A program made the translations under genes and the position numbers. DNA of 64,000 nt from Streptomyces luteolifulvus (lineage in GTDB: Bacteria > Actinomycetota > Actinomycetes > Streptomycetales > Streptomycetaceae): the NCBI RefSeq assembly GCF_008806595.1, contig NZ_VZRB01000002.1, positions 372,001-436,000 on the forward strand, read 5' to 3'. Below are positions 49,507 through 59,665 of the stretch, piece by piece. The notes beneath the pieces were generated by a model that worked only from the letters and a program-made list of their open reading frames with translations, was not told where the DNA came from and did not search any database. Within the stretch, counting starts at the first letter, position 1. Each line of letters begins with the position of its first letter.

Positions 49507-51768
49507 ATGGGGAACGGAGATTCGCGGGTGCGGGGCATCGCCGCCCGGGCCGGCGGCTGGAGCGCCCGGCATCGCTGGGCGGCGGTCGGCATCTGGGTGC
49601 TGTTCGTCGTCCTGGCGATGGGGCTCGGTTCAGCGGCGGGCCGGGTCGATGTCAAGGAGAGCGACCAGCTCAAGGGCGAGACGCACACCGCAGCCAAGAT
49701 CATCGAGGAAGCCGGGATCGACGAGCCGGCCGGTGAGACCGTCCTGGTCCAGGCGAAGGACGCCGGGGTCAGGGCGACGGACGCCGAGTTCAAGGCCGCC
49801 GTCACCGCCGTCATGGACGCCGTCGAGGGGACCGGCAAGGTCACGGATGTGACGTCGCCGTACGACACGCAGACGATCTCGAAGGACGGCCGCAGCGCGC
49901 TGGTGCAGTTCGACATGCGGGGCGAGGCCGACACAGCGGGCGAGCGGGTCGAGCCGGTGCTGAAGGCCGTCGAGGGGGTGCAGAAGGAGCACGAGTCGCT
50001 GCGGATCGAGGAGATCGGCGGCGCCAGCATGATGAAGACGTTCGACGACGCGTTCGGGGACGACTTCCAGAAGGCCGAGTACTCCGCGGTGCCGGTGGCC
50101 CTCGGCATTCTGCTCATCGCCTTCGGCGCGCTGGTGGCGGCGCTCGTCCCGGTCGCGCTGGCGATCACCGCGATCATGGCGACGATGGGCCTGATGGGCG
50201 TCGTCAGCCATGTGATGCCGATGAGCGACACCGCCAACTCCGTGATGCTCCTGGTGGGCCTCGCGGTCGGCGTCGACTACTGCCTGTTCTATCTGCGCCG
50301 CGAGCGCGAGGAGCGCGAGGCCGGACGGGACGCGCAGACGGCCCTCAGGGTCGCCGCCGCCACCAGCGGCCGCGCGATCATCGTCTCCGGTGTCACGGTG
50401 TGCGTGGCGATGGCGGGCATGCTGTTCACCGGGCTCGCCGAGTTCGAGGCGATGGGTCTGGCCTCGCTGATGGTCGTGGCGGTCGCCATGGTCGGATCGG
50501 TGACCGTGCTGCCCGCGCTGCTGTCCCTGCTGGGCGAGCGGGTCGAGAAGGGCCGCATTCCGTTCCTGCACAAGGCCATGCAGCGCCGCGCCGCCCGTAA
50601 CAACGGGGAGAGCCGCTTCTGGACCGCCGTGCTGCGCCAGGTGCTCGCGAGGCCCCTGGTCTCCGTGCTCGTCGCGGCCGGTGCGCTGCTGGCGATCGCG
50701 GCCCCCGCGATCGGCATGAAGACCCAGAACCTCACGCTGGACCAGGAGTTCGGCGACTCGCTGCCGATCGTGCAGACGTACAACCGGGTCAACGACGCCT
50801 TCCCGGGCGGCTCCGAGCCGGCCGAGGTGGTCGTCAAGGCGAAGGACATCAACTCCCCCGAGGTGACGAACGCCATCGCCGCCTTCAAGGAGCGTGCGAT
50901 CAGCTCGGGTGCCTCGCGCGGCCCGGTCGAGATCAAGCTGCACGACGCGCAGAACATCGCCTTCGTCTACGTCCCGCTGGTCGGCGGCTCCGACCTGGAC
51001 AAGGCGGGCGCGAGCCTGGAGAAGCTGCGCGACGACGTACGGCCGGCCACGCTCGGCAAGGTCGACGGCGTCCAGGCACCGATCTCCGGACAGGTCGCCG
51101 GCTCGCACGACTTCAACGACCAGTTGGCCGGAGCCGTCGTCCCGGTGTTCGCGTTCGTCGTGGTCTTCGCCTTCCTGCTGATGCTGCTGTCCTTCCGCTC
51201 GCTGACGATCGCGGTCACCTCGATCGTGCTCAACCTGCTGTCGGTGGGCGCGGCGTACGGCATCCTCGTCGCCGTCTTCCAGCACGGCTGGGGCGCGTCG
51301 GTGGTGGGCGCGGAGGGCGTCGGCGCCATCATCACCTGGCTGCCGCTGTTCCTCTTCGTGATCCTGTTCGGCCTGTCGATGGACTACCACGTGTTCGTGG
51401 TCTCCCGGATCCGCGAGGCCCGGATGCGGGGCCGTACGACGAAGGACGCGATCCAGCACGGTGTGGTCACCACGGCCGGTGTCGTCACCAGCGCCGCGGT
51501 CATCATGGTCGCCGTGTTCGCGATCTTCGGCACGCTGTCCATGCAGTCCATGAAGCAGATGGGTGTGGGCCTGGCGGCCGCGGTGCTCATCGACGCGACG
51601 ATCATCCGGGGCGTGCTGCTCCCGGCCGTGATGGCGCTGCTCGGCGAGCGCAACTGGTATCTGCCGAAGTGGCTGCACCGGATGCCGGACCTGACGCACG
51701 ACGAGTCGTCGGAGGCGATCGTGCGGCCTTCTGCGCGGGACGACGAGGGTGAGCCGGTGAGGGTCTGA
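49507..51768 (+). CDS. MMPL/RND-superfamily transporter
   Basis: A 753-residue exporter with the duplicated MMPL plan: a first helix (WAAVGIWVLFVVLAMGLG), a large outer loop, five helices, a second helix at about residue 380, another loop and five more helices. LLVGLAVGVDYCLFYLRR and FVILFGLSMDYHVFVVSRIR carry the Asp-Tyr pairs of the proton relay. These proteins move lipids, siderophores or antibiotics by proton motive force. The substrate cannot be told and no neighbour helps. A strong terminator follows. Confidence 0.94.
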   Translation: MGNGDSRVRGIAARAGGWSARHRWAAVGIWVLFVVLAMGLGSAAGRVDVKESDQLKGETHTAAKIIEEAGIDEPAGETVLVQAKDAGVRATDAEFKAAVTAVMDAVEGTGKVTDVTSPYDTQTISKDGRSALVQFDMRGEADTAGERVEPVLKAVEGVQKEHESLRIEEIGGASMMKTFDDAFGDDFQKAEYSAVPVALGILLIAFGALVAALVPVALAITAIMATMGLMGVVSHVMPMSDTANSVMLLVGLAVGVDYCLFYLRREREEREAGRDAQTALRVAAATSGRAIIVSGVTVCVAMAGMLFTGLAEFEAMGLASLMVVAVAMVGSVTVLPALLSLLGERVEKGRIPFLHKAMQRRAARNNGESRFWTAVLRQVLARPLVSVLVAAGALLAIAAPAIGMKTQNLTLDQEFGDSLPIVQTYNRVNDAFPGGSEPAEVVVKAKDINSPEVTNAIAAFKERAISSGASRGPVEIKLHDAQNIAFVYVPLVGGSDLDKAGASLEKLRDDVRPATLGKVDGVQAPISGQVAGSHDFNDQLAGAVVPVFAFVVVFAFLLMLLSFRSLTIAVTSIVLNLLSVGAAYGILVAVFQHGWGASVVGAEGVGAIITWLPLFLFVILFGLSMDYHVFVVSRIREARMRGRTTKDAIQHGVVTTAGVVTSAAVIMVAVFAIFGTLSMQSMKQMGVGLAAAVLIDATIIRGVLLPAVMALLGERNWYLPKWLHRMPDLTHDESSEAIVRPSARDDEGEPVRV

Positions 51769-51789
51769 CGAGGATTCGCCCCTTCAACA

Positions 51790-51828
51790 GAGGGCCCGTT
51801 GGTTTCCCGGGGGGACCAACGGGCTCTC
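51790..51828 (+). terminator. strong hairpin terminator after the MMPL gene
   Basis: GAGGGCCCGTTGGT (51790-51803) pairs with ACCAACGGGCTCTC (51815-51828): 14 bases with one G-T pair, 11-base loop, 22 bases after the stop. Confidence 0.85.
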
Positions 51829-51954
51829 GTCTGTCCTCTGGACAGTGCTTGGACAGCTCGACGAGGTGGCTCCCGAGTACGTGCAGCCCCGGCCGTGACC
51901 GGAGATGATGATCGCGTGGAACGGTGGGTGGCGGGCCGGGCGCGGAGGAGGCCG

Positions 51955-52818
51955 ATGGACGAGGCACGGGCGCGGGAGGTGCTGGCCGCGGCGGAGGTGC
52001 TGCCCGGCCGGGTGCGGGAGGCGCGGCTGCTGGCGTTGGGCGAGAACGCGGTGTTCGCCGCCGGTGATCTGGTCGTGAAGGTGGGCCGGGACGCCGAACT
52101 GCTGGACCGGGCGCGCCGTGAGCTGGACGTCGCGATGTGGCTCGCGGAGGCGGGCGTGCCGGCGGTGCGGGCGGCGGCCCCCGAGGCACTGCTGGTCGAG
52201 GGTCATCCGGTGACCGTGTGGCACCGGATGCCCGATCCGGTACGGCCCGCGGAGCCGCGGGATCTGGCCGTCCTGCTGCGGAGGGTGCACGCACTGCCCT
52301 CCCCCTCCTTCGGTCTGCCCTCCCGCGACCTGCTGGGCGGTGTGGAGCGCTGGCTGCGGCTCGCGGGCGAGGCGATCGATCCCGGGGACGCGGCGTATCT
52401 GCGCGAGCGCCGCGACGGTTTCGCGGCGGCCGCGGCCGCACTGACGGCCCATCTGCCGCCGGGCCCGATCCACGGGGACGCGCTGCCCCGCAATGTGCAT
52501 GTCGGTCCGGACGGGCCGGTGCTGGTCGATCTGGAGACGTTCTCCGCGGATCTGCGCGAGCACGACCTGGTCGTCATGGCTCTCGACCGCGACCGCTACG
52601 GGCTCTCCGCCGAGGCGTACGACGCGTTCACCTCGGCGTACGGCTGGGACGTCCGCGCGTGGGAGGGCTGCTCGGTGCTGCGCGGCGCCCGGGAGACGGC
52701 GAGCTGCGCCTGGGTGACCCAGCATGCGCCGGGGAACCCGAAGGCACTGGCCGAGTTCGAGCGGCGGGTGGCGTCCTTGCGGGACGGGGACGAGACGGTG
52801 CGGTGGTATCCGTTCTAG
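51955..52818 (+). CDS. aminoglycoside-phosphotransferase-like kinase
   Basis: A 287-residue APH-fold kinase. The glycine-poor ATP loop LLALGENAVFAAGDLVVKVG contains the catalytic Lys, the catalytic loop is PIHGDALPRNVHVG (HGD and Asn), and the metal motif is VLVDLETFS (DxE). It is preceded by GGAGGAGG five bases before ATG 51955; GTG 51916 is an upstream in-frame alternative. Members phosphorylate small molecules such as antibiotics, choline or sugars; the substrate is unknown. Confidence 0.88.
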   Translation: MDEARAREVLAAAEVLPGRVREARLLALGENAVFAAGDLVVKVGRDAELLDRARRELDVAMWLAEAGVPAVRAAAPEALLVEGHPVTVWHRMPDPVRPAEPRDLAVLLRRVHALPSPSFGLPSRDLLGGVERWLRLAGEAIDPGDAAYLRERRDGFAAAAAALTAHLPPGPIHGDALPRNVHVGPDGPVLVDLETFSADLREHDLVVMALDRDRYGLSAEAYDAFTSAYGWDVRAWEGCSVLRGARETASCAWVTQHAPGNPKALAEFERRVASLRDGDETVRWYPF

Positions 52819-52937
52819 GAATGCCGTACGACGACCCCTACTTCGCGACGAACGCCTCGAGTTCGCACGTGTCGAGCCACGTGACCTGCGGATCGGGGGG
52901 AGGATGGTGCATCGCTCCCCCGCGGGTCCGCTCGCTC

Positions 52938-53660
52938 TCAGGCCGGCTCGTTGGCGAGCTCCCGCAGCGGCCACGTTCCGTCGACCACCGCCTCCGGATC
53001 GCCCTTGCGGCGCAGGAAGTTCTGGAAGTCCGCCGCCCACTGCGCGTACCACTCGATCTGACGGCGGTGCAGTTCCGCCGGGCCGAGGGCCGCGATCTTG
53101 GGGTGGCGGGCGGCTATCGCGCGGGCCAGCCCGGCCGCGGCGAGGGCGTCGGCCGAGGCGTCGTGGGCGGAGTCGAGCGCGATGCCGTACTCCGTGCAGA
53201 CCGCTTCGAGGTTGCGCTTTCCTCGGCGGTACCGGTCGGCCCAGCGGTCGATGGTGTACGGGTCGATGACGGGCGCGGGGTCGACTCCGCCGAGGCGGTC
53301 GCGCAGGGACGGCAGAGAGTACCTCCGCAGTTCCGCGGAGAGCAGGCTCAGATCGAAGGCCGCGTTGTAGGCGACCACCGGAACGCCCGTCTTCCAGTAC
53401 GTCACCAGGACGTCCGCGATGGCGTCCGCCACCTGGTCGGCCGGCCGGCCCTCGGCGGCCGCGCGTTCGTTGCTGATGCCGTGCACCGCCACCGCGTCCG
53501 CCGGGATCTCCACGCCCGGATCCGCCAGCCACTCCCGGCGCCCTATGGGCTGCCCGTCCCTGACCTCGATGACGGCGGCCGTGACGATACGCGCCGTACG
53601 CGGATCGGTCCCGGTCGTCTCCAGGTCGAAGCCGATCAGCAGCTCCCGGTGCCAGCCCAT
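52938..53660 (-). CDS. DnaQ-like 3'-5' exonuclease
   Basis: A 240-residue DEDDh exonuclease: motif I LIGFDLETTGTDP (D, E), motif II VVAYNAAFDLSLL (D) and motif III ALDSAHDASADALAAAGLA (H, D). The length is near that of the DNA polymerase III epsilon family but lacks a polymerase-binding tail, so it is probably a stand-alone proofreading or RNA exonuclease. The ATG 53660 precedes MGWHRELLIGFD. Confidence 0.92.
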   Translation of the reverse strand: MGWHRELLIGFDLETTGTDPRTARIVTAAVIEVRDGQPIGRREWLADPGVEIPADAVAVHGISNERAAAEGRPADQVADAIADVLVTYWKTGVPVVAYNAAFDLSLLSAELRRYSLPSLRDRLGGVDPAPVIDPYTIDRWADRYRRGKRNLEAVCTEYGIALDSAHDASADALAAAGLARAIAARHPKIAALGPAELHRRQIEWYAQWAADFQNFLRRKGDPEAVVDGTWPLRELANEPA

Positions 53661-53774
53661 CGGCGGCCCCCCTTCTTGGTGGTGCTTTCCCCCAGTGGTC
53701 TCCACCCTCCCATGCGCCACTGACAATCAGAGGACCGCATTCCGCTTGGTCGCTCCCGTGGCGCCGCACGCCGT

Positions 53775-55013
53775 TCAGGACACCGGCCGCGAATCCGCCC
53801 AGGTCAGCTCGAACTCCTCGCGATACGTCGGGAAGAGACCGCTCTCGTCGACTTCGCCCGGCTTGACCACCTTGCCCCCGCCGCGCAGAACCAGCACCGG
53901 CGCCTCCATGCCCCGCGACCGCCGCAGATAGGACTGCACGACGGCGATGCCGTCCGAGCCGTCGCCGTCGACGAGGTACGCCGTGAAGCGGGGTGTCTCG
54001 TCGTAGACCTGGATCTCGAAGGCGCCGGGGTCGCGCAGCTTGGAGCGGACCCGGCGCATGTGCAGGATGTTCATCTCGACGGCCCGGCTCAACTCGCCGC
54101 GTCTGATGCCGAGTTCGCGCTCGCGCCGTTTGACCGCGCTGGAGGCGGGGTTCAGGAACAGCAGCCGTACACGGCAGCCCGACTCGGCCAGGCGCACCAG
54201 GCGCCGGCCGGAGAAGTTCTGCACGAGCAGGTTGAGGCCGATGCCGACGGCGTCGAGCCGCCGGGCGCCGCCGAAGAGGTCCTCGGCGGGGAACTGGCGC
54301 ATGAGCCGCACCCGGTCGGGGTGTACGGCGACCACATCCGCGTACCGGTCTCCGACGAGGTCCTCGACCGCGTCGACGGGCAGCCGGCGCGCGGAGGGGA
54401 CGTCACCGCCCGTGCCGAGTATCTCCAGCAGTCTGGCGGAGGCCCGCTCGGCCTGGCCGAGGACGGCCTCGGACAGCGCCCGGTTGCGGGAGACGACGTT
54501 ACGGGTCACTTCCAGCTCGTCCAGGGCGAGTTCGACGTCCCGGCGTTCGTCGAAGTAGGGCTCGAAGCACGGCCAGTGCTGCACCATCAGCTCGCGCAGC
54601 TGCGGCAGCGTGAGGAAGCTGAGGACGTTGTCGTCGGCCGGGTCGAGCAAGTAGCCCTTGCGGCGGCTGACTTCGCGTACGGCGACCGCGCGCTGCACCC
54701 ATTCCTGGCCGGCCGGCCCGGCCGCGGCGACGACCCAGTCGTCGCCGTGGACGGGTTCGTAGACGGGCCGCAGAACGGCGGCCACGACGGCGCGCAGCCG
54801 CTGTTCGACGAGGTTCAGCCAAATGTAGGCCCGGCCGGCTCGCTGGGCGCGCGTACGCACCTCGCGCCAGGCGTCGGCGTCCCAGTCCAGCTCCGGCCCG
54901 ATGGCGCCGGCGTCCATCGGCCGCGCCAGGGACACCGTGCCGGGCGGGACCTCTGCGGAGTTCCCCTCGTGACTCTCGTCACCAGGGGGCAACTCCAGCC
55001 CTCCCGAGCCCAC
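53775..55013 (-). CDS. SAV2148-type HEPN/PLD-like domain protein
   Basis: A 412-residue protein of the conserved streptomycete SAV2148 family. The N-terminal part has a HEPN-like helical bundle (RAYIWLNLVEQRLRAVVAAV), a middle region with SFLTLPQLRELMVQHWPCFE and a DUF-like beta-alpha core (GIGLNLLVQNFSGRRLVRLA, CRVRLLFLNPASSAVKRRER) that resembles a phospholipase-D fold end. GTG 55013 (VGSGGLELPPGD) was chosen; TTG 55055 is in frame. HEPN domains often act as RNases in conflict systems, but a complete RxxxxH is not clear here. The function is unknown. Confidence 0.85.
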   Translation of the reverse strand: MGSGGLELPPGDESHEGNSAEVPPGTVSLARPMDAGAIGPELDWDADAWREVRTRAQRAGRAYIWLNLVEQRLRAVVAAVLRPVYEPVHGDDWVVAAAGPAGQEWVQRAVAVREVSRRKGYLLDPADDNVLSFLTLPQLRELMVQHWPCFEPYFDERRDVELALDELEVTRNVVSRNRALSEAVLGQAERASARLLEILGTGGDVPSARRLPVDAVEDLVGDRYADVVAVHPDRVRLMRQFPAEDLFGGARRLDAVGIGLNLLVQNFSGRRLVRLAESGCRVRLLFLNPASSAVKRRERELGIRRGELSRAVEMNILHMRRVRSKLRDPGAFEIQVYDETPRFTAYLVDGDGSDGIAVVQSYLRRSRGMEAPVLVLRGGGKVVKPGEVDESGLFPTYREEFELTWADSRPVS

Positions 55014-55116
55014 CCGCGCACCGCCTTCCGCTCCCCCGAGCACTCCCCGTCTCAACGATCAAGGAAGGGTACTCCGGGAGCGGTCGGCGGTGCAGCCGGA
55101 TGGACAGGGTCGTTTC

Positions 55117-56433
55117 TCAACTCCGCGGTTCCCACTTGCCGTTCTGCCACGCCAGCTCGTCCGGAGTGAGCGGATTCATAGCCGTGACGTCGCGCGGGAC
55201 GATGGAGAATCCCTGCCAGTGGACCGGCATGGGCTGCTGGTCCTCGTCCCGGGCGATGTGGTGGAAGCCGATGTTCATCCACACGACCGGGTGCGTGAGC
55301 GTCTGGCCGTTGACCCACTTGTCGACGGACTTGCCCGCTCCGGCACCGCAGTTGCCCGGGTTGTTGCTGGCGAACTTCTCGCACTTGTTGTACTGCGTGA
55401 AGTACACGTCGTGCTTGGTGAAGCTGCGCGCCGGGTACTTGGTGGTGGGCCCGGGGACCATCTCGTAGGACCGCGCGTGCCCGTCCTTGTTCTTGCCGGT
55501 CGCGCTGACCACACGCCACCAGCGGTACCTCTTGGCGTCGCCCGCCAGTTCCTTGGTGACCTTGGTACGGGCGGTCTTGGCGGTCGGGGCCTGCTGGCCG
55601 CTGGCCTGTGCCGTGACCTTCGAGTCGTACTGCTCGATCTTGTTCTTGGTGGAGCCGTCGAGGGCGAAGTCGAGCCGCCAGAAGGCGTTGTGGCTGTGGC
55701 TGGTGGCGGAGGACCGGGCGCCCTTGCCGATGGGCCAGCCGCGGCCGTCACCGGCGTCGTAGTCGTAGTAGCTGAGGCTGCCGGTGGCGCCGACGTTCAT
55801 GGTGATCGTGCCGTCGTCCTGGAAGCGCCACTCGGTCATGTACTCGTACCAGCCGACCTGGTTGACCGTGTAGACGAGGAGGTCCTTGCCCTGGGCCTGG
55901 TAGACCTTGTTCGCGCTGTTGCCCTGCATACGGTAGGCGTGGCCGCGCGAGCGGGTCGTGGTGCACAGGCCGTTGACGTCCGGGTGCGCCGGGTCGACGG
56001 CGTCCGGGACCTTGACCTTCTTGATGGTGCCACCGGGGCACTCGCCCGAGGCCAGGTTCATCAGCCCCTGTGCGAAGCCGAAGCCCGTCAGGTCGTCGTA
56101 CTCGACGCTTCCGTCGTCGTAGGGGACGTGGATCTGGCCGAGCCGGCCGCTGTTGAGGACCTTGATCGGCGCGGCCTCGCCCTTGGGCTGGTAGGAGATG
56201 TCCTCCAGGACGAGCCCGGCCTTGCTGTCGTAGCGCCAGCACATCCGCCAGGTGGTGCCGCCGGCGAGCTTCTGCTCGATGCGGTAGGCGGGGCTGCAGT
56301 CGGCGGCGACCGGGGCGGCCTTCGGCTGGGCGGCGGCCGGTCCCGCGCCCGTGGTCGCGCCGGCGGCGAGCGCGGCCAGGGAAAGGCCCACGGCCGCACC
56401 CCGACGGGCACGGCTCATTCTGTTCACGCGCAT
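55117..56433 (-). CDS. secreted copper amine oxidase catalytic domain, altered TPQ motif
   Basis: A 438-residue exported protein: basic start, signal helix (VGLSLAALAAGATTGAGPAA, cleavage near AAA-Q), then a copper amine oxidase C-terminal domain. Matches are WRMCWRYDSKAGLVLEDISY, VPYDDGS, VGWYEYMTEW (cofactor region), ATGSLSYY, the copper pair H-x-H in TSHSHNAFWRLDF and the third copper His in GFHHIARDEDQQPMP. The tyrosine that becomes topaquinone is Y196, but the usual N-Y-D/E reads W-Y-E. Normal enzymes are above 600 residues and carry N2/N3 domains first; here those are encoded in the next gene upstream. It should oxidise amines outside the cell if the cofactor forms. Confidence 0.8.
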   Translation of the reverse strand: MRVNRMSRARRGAAVGLSLAALAAGATTGAGPAAAQPKAAPVAADCSPAYRIEQKLAGGTTWRMCWRYDSKAGLVLEDISYQPKGEAAPIKVLNSGRLGQIHVPYDDGSVEYDDLTGFGFAQGLMNLASGECPGGTIKKVKVPDAVDPAHPDVNGLCTTTRSRGHAYRMQGNSANKVYQAQGKDLLVYTVNQVGWYEYMTEWRFQDDGTITMNVGATGSLSYYDYDAGDGRGWPIGKGARSSATSHSHNAFWRLDFALDGSTKNKIEQYDSKVTAQASGQQAPTAKTARTKVTKELAGDAKRYRWWRVVSATGKNKDGHARSYEMVPGPTTKYPARSFTKHDVYFTQYNKCEKFASNNPGNCGAGAGKSVDKWVNGQTLTHPVVWMNIGFHHIARDEDQQPMPVHWQGFSIVPRDVTAMNPLTPDELAWQNGKWEPRS

Positions 56434-56491
56434 GAAAAAGTGACTCCCTTGCGTAAGGAGCAAGTACGAAAACTGGACGGAGGGCGGCTGC

Positions 56492-57304
56492 TCAGCCGCG
56501 GGTGAGCTCGGCGACCTTGCGGGCGCTCAGGTCGATCACGAGGGACCTGGCGTCGATCCACGGCCCGTTCTTGACCTTCGGGAACAGCCGCACACAGCGG
56601 TGCTCGCCGCATTTGTCGAGTGCGGCGGGCTGGGCGCCCGGAGCTGCCCGGTACACCGCGCCGTTGAGCAGCAGCTGGTCCGGGGAGGTGAGCTCCTTGC
56701 CGGTGGCGTCCTTGTAGTCGGCCTTCAGGCCCGCGCCGAGCGGGTCGGCGATCAGGAGCGCGGCGGCCTCGGCGTTCTCGGCCCGGCTCATCGGCGGCTG
56801 GACGCCATGTTCGCTGCCGGTCTGGACGACCTTCCCGGTGGCCAGGTCGACGATCTTGGTGACCAGGGCGTCGTTCTTGTAGTCGTAGAAGGACACCTCG
56901 GCGCGCCGGGGCGCGTTCGGGTCGTCGGCCTCGCCGTCCTCGGGCTCGGCGAGGTCGACGGTCAGGCGCTGCGGGCCGCGTTCGCCCTCGACGTCCTCGC
57001 TGGAGCCGAGCAGCTGCCGGTTCACGGCGATCTGCTCGACGCGCTTGATCTCGTCGTCGGTCAGCGGGTCGCGGCCCTTGCCCGTCGACCCCTCGGCCGG
57101 GGCCTGCTCGACCACGCCCGGGCGGACGCCGTCCTGCCCCTGACCTGCCTGCTGTGCCGACCGACCGCCCGCCTCGGCGCCTCCCGCCTCGTCGGCCCCG
57201 GCCGTCCCCGGCAGGGTGACTCCGACCATCACGGCGGTCCCGGCCACCGCGATGGCCGCACCGGCCACCACCTTGCCCAGATGGCGGTGCACTATCTTGC
57301 GCAC
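56492..57304 (-). CDS. secreted amine-oxidase N2/N3-like domain protein
   Basis: A 270-residue exported protein starting at GTG behind GGGGGAAG. The signal helix (VVAGAAIAVAGTAVMVGVTL) ends AGA-DE at about residue 37. The mature part matches the small N2/N3 domains of copper amine oxidases: DPLTDDEIKRVEQIA, RLTVDLAEPEDGEADDPNAP, VTKIVDLATGKVVQTGSEHG with QPPMSRAENAEAAALL. It ends with a Cys pair (KCGEHRCVRL) and WIDARSLVIDLS. It lies 58 bases upstream of the catalytic-domain gene in the same direction, so the two halves of one oxidase are separate proteins. This domain has no catalysis of its own. Confidence 0.75.
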   Translation of the reverse strand: MRKIVHRHLGKVVAGAAIAVAGTAVMVGVTLPGTAGADEAGGAEAGGRSAQQAGQGQDGVRPGVVEQAPAEGSTGKGRDPLTDDEIKRVEQIAVNRQLLGSSEDVEGERGPQRLTVDLAEPEDGEADDPNAPRRAEVSFYDYKNDALVTKIVDLATGKVVQTGSEHGVQPPMSRAENAEAAALLIADPLGAGLKADYKDATGKELTSPDQLLLNGAVYRAAPGAQPAALDKCGEHRCVRLFPKVKNGPWIDARSLVIDLSARKVAELTRG

Positions 57305-57500
57305 ATCTTCCCCCTACTCCCCCAAACTCCCCGGGAGTACGTGTCTGCCCCATTGGTTCGGCATACGACGTACGCGGTGCCCGCCGTATGCACTGGTCGC
57401 CCGCTAAGAGGGACATAAGTCATAGGTGGTTCCATCACTTTCGGGGAGACTCGGCACCAAGGCACCCCGGCCGCGCGCTACAGCTGAAAGAGTCGTATCC

Positions 57501-59618
<2,118 letters not shown>

Positions 59619-59665
59619 CCGCGCAAGGTGACACAAAGGAGGGCGGGGCGGGTACGTAGGTCTGC

